From the NCBI GenBank assembly GCA_964596015.1, contig CAZQSB010000011.1, forward strand, positions 1 to 64,000: 64,000 bases of DNA, given 5' to 3'. A program made the translations under genes and the position numbers. Under the pieces are notes generated by a model, which had not been told where the DNA came from, searched no databases, and saw nothing but the letters and a program-made list of their open reading frames with translations. Below are positions 51,088-59,810 of this stretch, one piece after another. Each line of letters opens with the position of its first letter. The first letter of the stretch is position 1. The stretch comes from WJMD01 sp964596015 (GTDB lineage: Bacteria > Joyebacterota > Joyebacteria > Joyebacterales > Joyebacteraceae).

Positions 51088-51905
51088 GCTGTCTCCATCT
51101 TCGTGCTGGATGCCTCCGCGCGGCCCGGGGTAGCTATCTCGAGCGGCCCGAGCATCGAACGCTGCGACGCGACGTGAAGTCCGACGTCGGGGAGTCCCCC
51201 GTCCTCGAGGGCCTCGAGCGCCACGTCGGCGGCGAGGGACGGGTCGTTGTTCTCATCGGAAAGATGCGCGAGAATGACAAGGGAGAGGCGAGAGCCGGCG
51301 AGCGACCGGAGCTCGGCCGCCGCCGCGGCGTTGGAGAGATGGCCGAGCCTCCCCATGATCCTCCGCTTCAGATGCCACGGATAGCGGCCGTCCACGAGCA
51401 TCTTCTCGTCGTGGTTCGACTCGAGCACGACACAGTCCGCGGCGGCCAGTCGTTCATGCACATGGGGCGTCATGACGCCGAGGTCGGTCGCGACCGCGAG
51501 CGTCGTGGCGCCGTCGGACACGGTGTAGCCCACCGGCTCCGAGCAGTCGTGGCTCGTCGAGAAGGCGCGGACCTCAAGCCCCGCGAGGCCGAGTGGGCTG
51601 CCGGCGGTCACCGTCACGCCGATGCACTCTCTTCCCAGGCGGGAGTGGAGCGCGCGATGAGTGCCCCGCGTCGCGACGACGGGTACGCCAAGACGGCGCG
51701 AGACGGGTCCCACGCCCGAGACGTGGTCGTGATGCTCGTGGGTCACGAGCACGGCAGCCACGTCGTCGGTCGCGATCCCGAGGTCGTCGAGGCCCCCGAC
51801 GAGACGCCTGGCCGATACGCCCGCGTCGACCACGAGATGGGTCCCGCCGGCGGACACGACCAATGCGTTTCCCGAGCTGCCGCTGGCCAGTACCGCTATC
51901 GTCAC
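51075..51905 (-). CDS. YycJ/WalJ-like metallo-beta-lactamase-fold hydrolase
   Basis: 276 aa. N-terminal V-L-A-S-G-S-S-G-N-A-L-V-V, metal motif T-H-E-H-H-D-H-V-S-G, further His in S-T-S-H-D-C, a D in A-T-D-L-G-V and A-H-L-S-D-E-N-N. This is the YycJ family (5' to 3' DNA exonuclease-type activity known for some). No sign of a lactamase. First gene of the polysaccharide run, coupled by overlap with ugd; its presence there is probably only positional. Confidence 0.87.
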   Translation of the reverse strand: MTIAVLASGSSGNALVVSAGGTHLVVDAGVSARRLVGGLDDLGIATDDVAAVLVTHEHHDHVSGVGPVSRRLGVPVVATRGTHRALHSRLGRECIGVTVTAGSPLGLAGLEVRAFSTSHDCSEPVGYTVSDGATTLAVATDLGVMTPHVHERLAAADCVVLESNHDEKMLVDGRYPWHLKRRIMGRLGHLSNAAAAAELRSLAGSRLSLVILAHLSDENNDPSLAADVALEALEDGGLPDVGLHVASQRSMLGPLEIATPGRAEASSTKMETAWRR

Positions 51906-51961
51906 CGCGCCTCCTGGGAGTGGGCCTGGAAGGCGGCCCGCCCGTTGCGTTCAAGTCCCGC

Positions 51962-51991
51962 AAGGTACCACAGGGCGGGGGTTTTCGTCAA
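51962..51991 (-). promoter_or_regulatory. Promoter-like sequence of the polysaccharide locus
   Basis: Minus-strand TTGACG (51991-51986, 5/6), 18-base spacer, TACCTT (51967-51962, 3/6). About 57 bases before the YycJ-like start; a candidate for the long transcript through the glycosyltransferase fusion. Confidence 0.5.
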
Positions 51992-52048
51992 AGCGTTTCG
52001 ACTCCTTCGGGCCGCGGCGACCGCTCGCGGCCGCCGGGCAACGAGAGA

Positions 52049-52077
52049 CCACCCGGGCCCCCGCGGGGTCCGGGTGG
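52049..52077 (-). terminator. Terminator of the small coiled-coil gene
   Basis: Stem CCACCCGG / CCGGGTGG with an inner CCCC / GGGG pairing. On the minus strand it is followed by TCTCTCGTT. It begins 22 bases after the gene's stop. Confidence 0.75.
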
Positions 52078-52098
52078 CGGGTCGGCATGGAGACGCCG

Positions 52099-52377
52099 TC
52101 AGGAACCGGCGCCTCGCCGTGCCTCGTCGATGTACTGGGAGATGAGACGTTCGAAACGGCTCTTGTAGATGAGGTCGAACTTGTCCATCAGATCGGGGAT
52201 GAGCGTCCGGGCCTCGCGACGCACGCGCTGGGCGAGCACGGTCGCCTCCTGACGGTCGAGTCGGCCTGCTCTGATCTCCTCACACGCGCTGTCCACGAGT
52301 TCCCGGAGCTGCTGGAGCTTCTCGTTCTCCTCCTGGAGAAGCTCCTCCATCTCCCGATCGTATGTGTGGTCGTCCAT
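52099..52377 (-). CDS. Small conserved-looking coiled-coil protein
   Basis: 92 aa, no signal or membrane segment. The first 45 residues are a coiled coil (E-E-L-L-Q-E-E-N-E-K-L-Q-Q-L-R-E-L). The second half is charged and helical with a C-terminal amphipathic helix (F-E-R-L-I-S-Q-Y-I-D-E). No family recognised; possibly a small regulatory or cytosolic partner. It has its own good promoter and terminator, and the divergent promoter to the plus-strand unit lies next to it. Confidence 0.8.
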   Translation of the reverse strand: MDDHTYDREMEELLQEENEKLQQLRELVDSACEEIRAGRLDRQEATVLAQRVRREARTLIPDLMDKFDLIYKSRFERLISQYIDEARRGAGS

Positions 52378-52425
52378 GTCCAGGGTCGCCCTTCGCTCAC
52401 GGCCTCTGTATTGTTTCTCTCACGG

Positions 52426-52454
52426 ATTCTACGCCGTGTCCGCCGGGGGGTCAA
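52426..52454 (-). promoter_or_regulatory. Promoter of the small coiled-coil gene
   Basis: Minus-strand TTGACC (52454-52449, 5/6), 17-base spacer, TAGAAT (52431-52426, 5/6), 49 bases before the ATG. Confidence 0.75.
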
Positions 52455-52472
52455 GCCGGAAGCCCTTGAGTC

Positions 52473-52501
52473 TTGACTCCCCAATGCGCCGGAAGTACCC
52501 T
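52473..52501 (+). promoter_or_regulatory. Divergent promoter of the plus-strand membrane genes
   Basis: TTGACT (52473-52478, 5/6), 17-base spacer, TACCCT (52496-52501, 3/6). Its -35 box lies 18 bases from the -35 of the minus-strand promoter, so a single regulator could bind between them. Confidence 0.5.
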
Positions 52502-52549
52502 AGATTCCTGAGGTTGCGCCATCCGGGAGCATCCTGCGGGGGGTACCTG

Positions 52550-52738
52550 ATGCGTTTCACGTCGTTCGTGCTGGCGGCCGTCGCCGCGATCGTGTTCGCG
52601 CTCGGCGTCATCGTCAACTTCGCCGGCGGCCGGTTCGCGCACGACCTCGCGCCGGTGACCCTCTGGCGGTTCTCCATGGCCTGCCTCGGGTTCGCCATCT
52701 ATCTCAACCTGTACGCGAGCGGTCGCCGCGACGAGTGA
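52550..52738 (+). CDS. Small two-helix membrane protein
   Basis: 62 aa, starting MRFTSFVLAAV at an ATG seven to eight bases after GGGGGG. Two hydrophobic segments (about 5-24 and 41-55) joined by a loop with F-A-H-D-L-A-P. No family recognised. It ends 71 bases before the large membrane-TPR gene and is probably transcribed with it. The longer frame beginning at 52364 is a shadow of the minus-strand gene. Confidence 0.75.
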   Translation: MRFTSFVLAAVAAIVFALGVIVNFAGGRFAHDLAPVTLWRFSMACLGFAIYLNLYASGRRDE

Positions 52739-52809
52739 ACCCCCGTGCCGGACCCGTACCGGACCGCGCCGGGAGGGTTCGCCGTCGCCATGAACCCGTC
52801 GGAGGACCA

Positions 52810-55263
52810 GTGAAGAGAAGTCTCAACGAGTGGGTACGCGGCATCGCCGAGAGGATCGAGACCCTCGACATCGGGCTCGGTCGCTGGCTGCTCTTCCTCG
52901 CCTCGATCATCATCCTCAGGCACTTCCTCGAGCAGGTCTCCGGCCAGCAGAAGACGCTCTACTTTCTGTCGTACTTCCTGCACTATCCGCTGGCATACGT
53001 TGCCCCGCTGCTTGCCCTCGCCGTCGTCCTCGCGTTCCTCTCGCGCGAGCGGATCGAGCGGGTGACGCGGCTGATGCTCTTCGCGTGGCTCCTGACACTC
53101 CTCCCGCCGGTCCTCGACCTGCTGGTCCCGACGGCCGGCGACGCGCCCGAGCTCATCGGCTATCTCATTCCCAAGGACGGCTCCATCGGAAGGGCCTTCC
53201 TCAACCTGATGAACCCGGCGTACACGGACTTCCAGGGAACGACGGTCGGCATCCGTCTCGAAGCCGCCCTCGGCTGCCTTCTCGGCGCCTGGTACGTGTA
53301 CCTCAAGACGAGGAATGCGCTCAGGAGCGTCGTGTCGATCTTCGTCATCTACATCACGATGTTCTTCTTCTTCGCCCTCCCGCCCATCACGGTCTCCGTG
53401 GTCAACCTCTTCGGCGGCCGGATGGAGAACGTCTACCAACTCTTCTTCGGACGGGCCGACATCCACAGGGCGTTCGCCAACGTCACTCCGTTCGCGCTCT
53501 CGGACCTCTCGAACTCACTCATCGACCTCTTCGTGATCGTCCCGGTGCTCATGCTCTGGTACAGACTGCACGACCCCGTCAGATTCCGGGCCTCCGCCCG
53601 GGAACTGGACATCGTGGCCGCGGTCTCGATGCCGCTCGTGACGTTCGCCGGCCTCGTGTTCGGCGCGCGCATGCTCATGGGGGTGGACGGGTTGCTGTCG
53701 GTCTCACATCCGTTCGACGCCATCTCGATCATCGGCCTGCTGGCTGCCTCGTGTGCCACCGGGTTGACCGTGTCGTCCCTGAGACGCCTGACGGGGATTC
53801 CGACGGGAGAGCCGGGCAGAAAGCGCCCGCTTCTCGTATCGGTCTTTCTCTTCTCGCTGGCTTCGCTCTTCGCGCTCACCGTCAGCTACGTCGCCCTCAC
53901 GTACGTGCTCGGGGTCCTGGCGGTCTTCTACTTCTACTACGCCCCGCCGTTCGAGCTTCGCCGGTTCACACCTCTCGCCGAGGTCATGGTCGCGAGCGCC
54001 TTCTTCTTCGCTTTCCTTCTGGGTTACGGCGGCTACGCGGGCGGCGCGGCGGCCCTGTGGACACCCAGGAGCCTCGTCGTCGTTGCGCTCGCCTCGGGAA
54101 CGCTGGCGCTCATGGCGCGCGGGGTCTGGGAGAATCCCGCGACGTACGGTTTCGGGTGGAACCTCGGTTCGCTCGGCGACCGCGCCGCGCGCCGCGTCGG
54201 GGGACTCTGTGTCCTCGCGGCGGCCGCCCTGCCGGGGCTCGTGCTCGGGCAGGTCCCGCTCCTCGTGGCCGGCCTCATCGGAGGAGCGGTCGGACTCGTC
54301 CTGACGCTGCTCGTCGGAAGGCGGTTCCTGCCGGTGGCGCTCCTCGCGGTCGGGGCCGGCGTCCTGATCGCGTTCCACGCCCTGGGACTTGCGACACTTC
54401 CGCGCCTGAGGCAGGAGCTCGACGAGACGAGCTTCGCGGAGGTCACGCGCTCGTCGGGCAGCTTTGAGATGGTGGACGAGAACCTCCCTCCGGAACAGCG
54501 GGGAGAGCTCACCGAGGGCATCCGGCGCTTCCGCGCAGGAGACTTCGAGGGGGCGATCGAGTCGTTCAGACGGGCCATCGAGGTCGACCCTGAGTATGGT
54601 CCCGCCTACGTCAGCCTCGGCACGGCCTACATGAGGCTCGACCGGCTCTCCGAGGCCGCTCGGACCTTTCGGAGAGCGATCGACGTCGATCCGGACGACG
54701 CGAGCGCGTACGTCGGACTGGGGCAGACCCTGAAGCTCCAGAGCGCGCCCGACGAGGCCATCGAAGCGCTCGAGACGGCGCTCGAGCTCGAACCGGGGAA
54801 CGCGGACGCGACCTACACGCTCGCGCTCATCTATCTCGATACGGGCGACCTCGACCAGGAGCAGGAGTACCTCGAGCGCACCGTGGAGCTGGAACCCAGG
54901 AACAGCCTCGCTCAGTCGAGGCTCGCCGACATCTACCTCGCCCAGGAGCGCTATCCGGAGGCCGTACGGGCCCTCCGCGCGGCCCTCACGGGACGTCAGC
55001 CGGTCGAACACGTGCACACTCGTCTGGCTCAGGCCTACTACAAGATGGGCGATGTCGAGAGAGCCGAGAACGAGCTCCGGAAGGAGATCATCATCTCGCC
55101 GAGGTCCCCGTCGCCTCACGCGAACCTCGCGAGCCTTCTGCATGAGACCGGGCGTGTCGACGAGGCGATCCGTGAAATGGAGAAAGCCATCGAACTGACG
55201 GAGCGCGAGAGGCTCCGGGCGGTCTTCGAGGAAGAGCTTGAGAGAATGCGCGCCGGGAGATAG
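52810..55263 (+). CDS. Multi-spanning membrane protein (UbiA-like region) fused to TPR repeats
   Basis: About 817 aa from a GTG with GGAGG seven bases ahead. Residues 15-545 carry about 12-14 hydrophobic segments. Near residue 376 the F-Y-Y-A-P-P-F-E-L-R-R block resembles the second motif of UbiA prenyltransferases (Y-S-x-P-P-x-R-x-K-R). The matching first motif (N-D-x-x-D) is not found: the equivalent region (about 320-345) reads S-S-L-R-R-L-T-G-I-P-T-G-E-P-G-R-K-R-P. So the fold may be UbiA-like but catalytically changed. From about 565 to the end there are seven TPR repeats. Fold resemblance is an inference; function unknown. Confidence 0.65.
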   Translation: MKRSLNEWVRGIAERIETLDIGLGRWLLFLASIIILRHFLEQVSGQQKTLYFLSYFLHYPLAYVAPLLALAVVLAFLSRERIERVTRLMLFAWLLTLLPPVLDLLVPTAGDAPELIGYLIPKDGSIGRAFLNLMNPAYTDFQGTTVGIRLEAALGCLLGAWYVYLKTRNALRSVVSIFVIYITMFFFFALPPITVSVVNLFGGRMENVYQLFFGRADIHRAFANVTPFALSDLSNSLIDLFVIVPVLMLWYRLHDPVRFRASARELDIVAAVSMPLVTFAGLVFGARMLMGVDGLLSVSHPFDAISIIGLLAASCATGLTVSSLRRLTGIPTGEPGRKRPLLVSVFLFSLASLFALTVSYVALTYVLGVLAVFYFYYAPPFELRRFTPLAEVMVASAFFFAFLLGYGGYAGGAAALWTPRSLVVVALASGTLALMARGVWENPATYGFGWNLGSLGDRAARRVGGLCVLAAAALPGLVLGQVPLLVAGLIGGAVGLVLTLLVGRRFLPVALLAVGAGVLIAFHALGLATLPRLRQELDETSFAEVTRSSGSFEMVDENLPPEQRGELTEGIRRFRAGDFEGAIESFRRAIEVDPEYGPAYVSLGTAYMRLDRLSEAARTFRRAIDVDPDDASAYVGLGQTLKLQSAPDEAIEALETALELEPGNADATYTLALIYLDTGDLDQEQEYLERTVELEPRNSLAQSRLADIYLAQERYPEAVRALRAALTGRQPVEHVHTRLAQAYYKMGDVERAENELRKEIIISPRSPSPHANLASLLHETGRVDEAIREMEKAIELTERERLRAVFEEELERMRAGR

Positions 55264-55287
55264 GCGGCGCGCAGCGAAAGTGAAGGA

Positions 55288-55340
55288 CGCCCCGTCGCGG
55301 TCCTGGAGCCTCGTCGGTTCCGGAGGGACGCGGCGGGGCG
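55288..55340. terminator. Bidirectional hairpin between converging genes
   Basis: A 16-base arm (55288-55303) pairs with 55325-55340: 12 consecutive pairs (one G-U), a mismatch, then three more. It lies 24 bases past the plus-strand TPR gene and 19 bases past the minus-strand stress-protein stop, so it can serve both. Confidence 0.7.
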
Positions 55341-55359
55341 CCTGTCGTTCGGGAGCTTC

Positions 55360-55839
55360 TTACTCCAGCCCGTTGTCCTCGTCGTGGACCAGCACCTCGC
55401 ACGGCGCGCTGGCCTCGAGCTCCCTCACGGCGGACCCCTCCACGAGGCGCGCGATGACCGTTCGCTCTCTCCTCGAAACGAAGATGGCCTCCGGGTGCTC
55501 GCGGTCGGCCGCCGCCAGCGACTTCGTCAGAAAGTCGCCGATCACGAGCTCCGATCTGTAGGGAATCCCGAGCTCCCCGGCCCGCTCCCCGATCCGCTCG
55601 AGCTGCTCCCGTCCCTGCAGCTCGTGCTCATGTCGCATCGCCTTCATGAACTCGTCGCTCGGAGCGTCTCCGAGGAACCCCATGTCGTGGATCCGCTTCC
55701 TGAGGTTCTCGCTGATCGTCGTGTCGAGGATGAAGTAGGCGACGAGCTCGGCGTTCGATTCCGCCGCCTGGTCAAGCGCCTCGTCGACGCAGGACGAGGA
55801 GACGCGGGCCGGCGAGAGCAGCAGGAGCATGCGTTTCAC
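55360..55839 (-). CDS. Universal stress protein (UspA family)
   Basis: 159 aa. Alpha/beta fold with L-L-L-L-S-P-A at the start and E-L-V-I-G-D-F-L and C-E-V-L-V-H-D at the end. The ATP motif of UspA (G-x2-G-x9-G-S/T) is not clear; the equivalent reads F-V-S-R-R-E-R. The GTG at 55839 overlaps the transporter stop (GTGA), and GGGGGAA stands upstream. A long ORF upstream in this frame is a shadow of the transporter. Cytoplasmic regulator, probably modulating the transporter. Confidence 0.82.
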   Translation of the reverse strand: MKRMLLLLSPARVSSSCVDEALDQAAESNAELVAYFILDTTISENLRKRIHDMGFLGDAPSDEFMKAMRHEHELQGREQLERIGERAGELGIPYRSELVIGDFLTKSLAAADREHPEAIFVSRRERTVIARLVEGSAVRELEASAPCEVLVHDEDNGLE

Positions 55840-57239
55840 GGCGTTCCCCCAGTCGAGATGACGATTCCCAGCAGCGGCCAGTAGACGCGGGCGACGAGGG
55901 CGAGCAGAGCGATGGCGGCCAGTTTCAGGACCGCGCCGAGGATGACCGAGTCGCGTAGCCTGTAGTATCCCGCCGAGTAGGCGATGGCGTTGGGCGGCGT
56001 TCCCATCGGCAGCGCGAACGCGAGGCCCGCCGGAACGGCGACCGCGAAGACGACGGGGATGGGCGCGAGCCCGCTCCCCTCCGCGATGCCGAAGGCGATG
56101 GGCAGGAAGAGAGCCACGGCGGCGACGTTGCTGATCGCCTCGGTCAGGATCGTCGCGGCGACTGCGAAGACGAGGAACATCATGAACGGCGGCAGACCGG
56201 AGAGCCTCTGCACGGCCACCTCGGCGATCCAGGCCGCGCCGCCCGATTCGTGGAGGGCGGTCGCGATCGCGATGGCGCCTCCGTACATGAGAATGACGCC
56301 CCAGTTGACGTACTCCTCGACGCTCTGCCAGTCGATGAGATCGAAGACGAAGAGCGACACCGCCGCGAGCAGCGAGATCGAAGCGAGCCCCATGTTCTGA
56401 CCGGCCACGATCCACGCCGCGATGGTCAGGACCATGATGGCGGCGACGCCCTTCTCCCTCAACGAGAGCGACCCGAGCGATCTGGCTTTCTGGTCGAGGA
56501 CCCGCGAGGCCTCCGACACGTCGGTGACCTCGATCCGGCACGCCCGGCTCAGGACGAAGTAGCCCACGCCCATCAGCACGATCGCGAACGGCGCGACGGC
56601 GACCATCCACTGGAGGAATCCGATCGACTGATCGTAGTGCTCCTGCAGGATGCCGAGCGCCAGCGGGTTTCGGGCGCCGCCGAGGAAGGTGGCCACGCCG
56701 CCGATGACGGCGCCCCACGCCAGGGCCAGAAGCAGGGCGCGGCCGTACCCGCTGCGCATCGGTCGCAGTTCGAGAGCGTGGACGATCTCGAGAACGATGG
56801 GAAACAGGAGCGCGGCGACCGCGTGCGCGGGCATGAGGAATGCCAGAAGACCGCCCGAGAAGATGACGCCCGCGAGGAGCTGTCCGGGACTTCCGCCGAA
56901 GCGCCTGAGGAAAGCGAGCGCCAGCCTCGTTGAGAGACCCGAGCGCATCATCGCGGCCGCAAGGATGAACGCACCGAGAATGAAGAAGACGACAGGGCTT
57001 CCGAAGAGCGCGAACGACCGCGACGCGGGGATGACCCGGAGCGTCGGAAGAAGGACGATGGCGAAGAGACTGGTTACCGAAAGCGGCAGCGCGTTCCCGA
57101 CCCACAGCACGAAGCAGAGGCCGAAGATGGCGATGGCGTTCTGACCCTCGCGCGTGAGGCCCGAGGGCGTCGGCGCGAGGATGATGCCCGCGCAGACCAC
57201 CGCCGCGATCAGAATGCTCAGAACCCTGCGTCGCTTCAA
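55836..57239 (-). CDS. Divalent anion:sodium symporter (DASS/SLC13 family)
   Basis: 467 aa with about 11-12 membrane helices. C-terminal signature L-P-M-G-T-P-P-N-A-I and the S-N-x-A-A-V-A-L-F-L-P-I block (SNT motif reading S-N-V) are visible. The first-half SNT motif is replaced by a M-P-A-H-A-V-A-A-L-L-F-P variant, so ion coupling may differ. Likely carries dicarboxylates, sulfate or phosphate. Overlaps the stress-protein gene by four bases (USP-transporter pairs are common). Confidence 0.87.
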   Translation of the reverse strand: MKRRRVLSILIAAVVCAGIILAPTPSGLTREGQNAIAIFGLCFVLWVGNALPLSVTSLFAIVLLPTLRVIPASRSFALFGSPVVFFILGAFILAAAMMRSGLSTRLALAFLRRFGGSPGQLLAGVIFSGGLLAFLMPAHAVAALLFPIVLEIVHALELRPMRSGYGRALLLALAWGAVIGGVATFLGGARNPLALGILQEHYDQSIGFLQWMVAVAPFAIVLMGVGYFVLSRACRIEVTDVSEASRVLDQKARSLGSLSLREKGVAAIMVLTIAAWIVAGQNMGLASISLLAAVSLFVFDLIDWQSVEEYVNWGVILMYGGAIAIATALHESGGAAWIAEVAVQRLSGLPPFMMFLVFAVAATILTEAISNVAAVALFLPIAFGIAEGSGLAPIPVVFAVAVPAGLAFALPMGTPPNAIAYSAGYYRLRDSVILGAVLKLAAIALLALVARVYWPLLGIVISTGGTP

Positions 57240-57337
57240 AGGATACGGACGCCTTTCGAAGAGAGGCCCTCTCCCCCGATCGGAGGCATGATGTCACCGA
57301 GGAACTCGTCGTGTCAAGGGCGGTCGCGAAACGGTAC

Positions 57338-57361
57338 GGGGCGGCCCCGAGAGGCCGCCCC
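57338..57361 (-). terminator. Terminator of the carboxypeptidase gene
   Basis: Nine-bp stem GGGGCGGCC / GGCCGCCCC with loop CCGAGA, 29 bases after the stop. Followed on the minus strand by GTACCGTTTCG (only a short T stretch). Confidence 0.65.
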
Positions 57362-57390
57362 GATGATGGTTGCCAGAAACGTTCCGGAAG

Positions 57391-59718
57391 CTACTTCAGA
57401 AGCACGAGCTTCGACGAGGCCTGTCCGGCGGCGGTCTCGAGTCTCGCGAAGTAGACGCCTCCTGCAACGGCGTGTCCGGAGTCGTCGACGCCGTTCCACG
57501 TCGCGTGGAACTCGCCTGTCGTCATGGCGCCGTCGTCAACGAGGTTCCGCACGAGCCTGCCGGCGACATCATAGATGCGAAGCGCCACGGGTCCGTCCTC
57601 GGGAACCGAGTAGGCGATGCTCGTGACGGGGTTGAAAGGATTGGGATGGTTCGACACGCGCGCGCGCAGCACGAGCGGCTCGTCGTCGACCCCCGTGAGC
57701 GACGGGTCGCCGTAGACCTGAACGTCGTCGACGTACCATCCATCGTTCGTGATCCAGCCGTCGGAATCGAGCGTGAAGCGGACCAGGAAACCGCTCGTCC
57801 CGGCCCAGGACGAGACGTCGACCTCCTGCTCGACCCACGCGCTCTGGAGTCCGTCGAACGACGCGACCTGGAACCAGCTCGAGCCGCCGTCCGGGCTCAC
57901 CTCGACGTAGCAGTGGTCGTACCCGGCCTCCGTGTGGTAGCGGTGCCAGAACGCCAGCGTCGCCTCGGAGTGCCCGGTCAGATCGATCGGAGCGGCCAGG
58001 GTCGTGACGGTGAAGGCATGGTTGCCGTACTCGCCGCCGGGGCTGTCGGTCATCGAGTGCGTCGGGCTCATGGCCGAGGACGTGGTGGTGGCCCACGACC
58101 CGTTCCAGCTTGAGAGCCCGTCCTCGAAATCGTCGTAGAAGAGAGGCGTCAGGAGCGAGAAGTTCTCGGTCGTCGTCGTGTTGTCGACGACCGCGACGTC
58201 GGCCCGCTCTTCGGAGCGGTAGCCGGGGGCGCTCGCACGGACCGAGTGCGTTCCCGCCGGCACGTAGGGGATCTCGTAGTAGCCGGTCGCGGAGTCGGAG
58301 ACGGTCGAGTAGCCCGAGAGGTCGGTGAGCTCCACCGTCGCTGCGATCGGGTTCGTCGCCTGGTCGGTCACGTAGCCGGCGACCGTGCCCCGCGGCGGCG
58401 GCTCCATCGCGAAGTCAACGACGACGAACGTGTCGAGACCCGCCGACACGTTGTAGACTGTCTCGGTGGGGTACCCCTCGACGGCGCACTGCACCGTGTA
58501 GGTCCCCGCCTCAACCATCCGATGGTAGTCGCCCACGTCCGGGTCGGTATAGACGTCCCTGCCGATCTCGGGGATCGAGATCGTCCCGTAGAGCGGCTCG
58601 CCCGTCTCGCCGTCCGTGACGAGACCACGGATGCCTCTGCCCGACATGCGCGCCTGATAGAGCATCGCGGGGATATTGTCCGCGACGATGGGGTCGATCG
58701 AGGACTCCGGGGGGTCCTTCGTGACCGACACCTCGATGGTCGTGTCGATCTCGCCGCGCTGATCGTAGCACCAGTCCTGGCAGCTCCCGTGCACGATGTA
58801 CCAGTCGGCGCCGTTCGTCACGGGCAGACCGCTGTACGAGCTGTAGCCCTCGGAGAGCGTGATGAGCATCGGCTCGTCCGGAGTGGCCGCGTAGGTGTAG
58901 TCCCAGAGGTAGTTGACGTAGACGGCGCCCGAATGGAACGTGAGCGACGTGACCGGGTTCATCCGCTCGTTGAACGCCGCGAGCGCCTGATGTTCCGGCT
59001 GTGCCATGGCCGAGCCGGCGTTGCAGCCGCACGGGCAGAGGTATCCCCTGTTGAGGTCGACACCGTTCCCGTTGTACCGCGAGCCGCTCGTGTGGCCGTC
59101 CGGATTGAACATCGGGACGATCCAGATCTCGCGCTCGTCGACGAGCCACGTGACCTGGGGGTCGGTCCCGTAGTTCGTCAGAAGATGGTCGATCATGTAG
59201 TAGCACACCTCGACGCTGATGGTCTCGTCGCCGTGGTGCGCGCCGATCCACTGGATCTCCGGCTCGAACTCCTCGACTCCCGGATTGTCCGTGATCTTCA
59301 TGGCCCATATCTCGCGGCCGTAGACGCTCTCCCCGATCGAGATGAGCTCGGTGATGGAGGGATAGGCCGACGCCCAGGCCGCCATGTCGGTCGTGAGTTC
59401 GCTGTAGCTGTGATACTCACCGCGGTCCTCGAGACGCAGCGACCGGACCTGATCGACCATCCGCTCGACGACGATACGGGGGATGTAGCCGTTGGCCCGG
59501 AGCACGTCCATCTCGGAGGGCGTCGCCGCGATCTCCGCGACGCCGTCCCTCACGTCCATGATGTCCATGCCGAGCCGGTCCAGGCGCCGCACTTCGGCGC
59601 GCGAACGAACGTCGACCTCGACAACGGCCGCGTCGTCTCTCGGATAGGCTTGAGCGGCCGACGGCAGAAGAAGAGCCGCCGCCAGCAGAAGGCCCAGAAG
59701 CCGTGGAACATGTCGCAT
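57391..59718 (-). CDS. Secreted M14 zinc carboxypeptidase with sorting tail
   Basis: About 775 aa. Signal peptide (L-L-A-A-A-L-L-L-P-S-A-A-Q-A, cleavage about 24), propeptide, then an M14 domain (about 100-375). Zinc ligands are H162, E165 (in A-H-H-G-D-E) and H262 (F-H-S-G); N223-R224 binds the carboxylate; the catalytic Glu is E329 (T-I-E-V). Then carboxypeptidase-regulatory-like/CnaB domains (about 380-560), a MAM/jelly-roll domain (about 565-680), and the FlgD-like tail with N-H-P-N-P-F-N-P (about 690) to the end (K-L-V-L-L-K). The start at 59718 has GGAAGGG nine bases ahead. An intact exported enzyme that removes C-terminal amino acids. Confidence 0.93.
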   Translation of the reverse strand: MRHVPRLLGLLLAAALLLPSAAQAYPRDDAAVVEVDVRSRAEVRRLDRLGMDIMDVRDGVAEIAATPSEMDVLRANGYIPRIVVERMVDQVRSLRLEDRGEYHSYSELTTDMAAWASAYPSITELISIGESVYGREIWAMKITDNPGVEEFEPEIQWIGAHHGDETISVEVCYYMIDHLLTNYGTDPQVTWLVDEREIWIVPMFNPDGHTSGSRYNGNGVDLNRGYLCPCGCNAGSAMAQPEHQALAAFNERMNPVTSLTFHSGAVYVNYLWDYTYAATPDEPMLITLSEGYSSYSGLPVTNGADWYIVHGSCQDWCYDQRGEIDTTIEVSVTKDPPESSIDPIVADNIPAMLYQARMSGRGIRGLVTDGETGEPLYGTISIPEIGRDVYTDPDVGDYHRMVEAGTYTVQCAVEGYPTETVYNVSAGLDTFVVVDFAMEPPPRGTVAGYVTDQATNPIAATVELTDLSGYSTVSDSATGYYEIPYVPAGTHSVRASAPGYRSEERADVAVVDNTTTTENFSLLTPLFYDDFEDGLSSWNGSWATTTSSAMSPTHSMTDSPGGEYGNHAFTVTTLAAPIDLTGHSEATLAFWHRYHTEAGYDHCYVEVSPDGGSSWFQVASFDGLQSAWVEQEVDVSSWAGTSGFLVRFTLDSDGWITNDGWYVDDVQVYGDPSLTGVDDEPLVLRARVSNHPNPFNPVTSIAYSVPEDGPVALRIYDVAGRLVRNLVDDGAMTTGEFHATWNGVDDSGHAVAGGVYFARLETAAGQASSKLVLLK

Positions 59719-59760
59719 CGAACGCATCCCTTCCGTCTGGGCGTCCACCCGGAACGCGGA

Positions 59761-59788
59761 CCCGGGCGCCCCCGAGGGAGCACCCGGG
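59761..59788 (-). terminator. Weak hairpin after the CxxC sorting-tail protein
   Basis: CCCGGG pairs with CCCGGG around a GC-rich loop in the 92-base gap before the carboxypeptidase gene. One mismatch; no U-run. Confidence 0.4.
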
Positions 59789-59810
59789 CCTCGTTGACTT
59801 CGGGTCGGCG

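Noticed and set aside
55360..57297. 645-codon frame on the minus strand, longer than the stress protein
   Set aside because: Only its last 159 codons look like protein; the rest runs through the transporter gene in a different frame.
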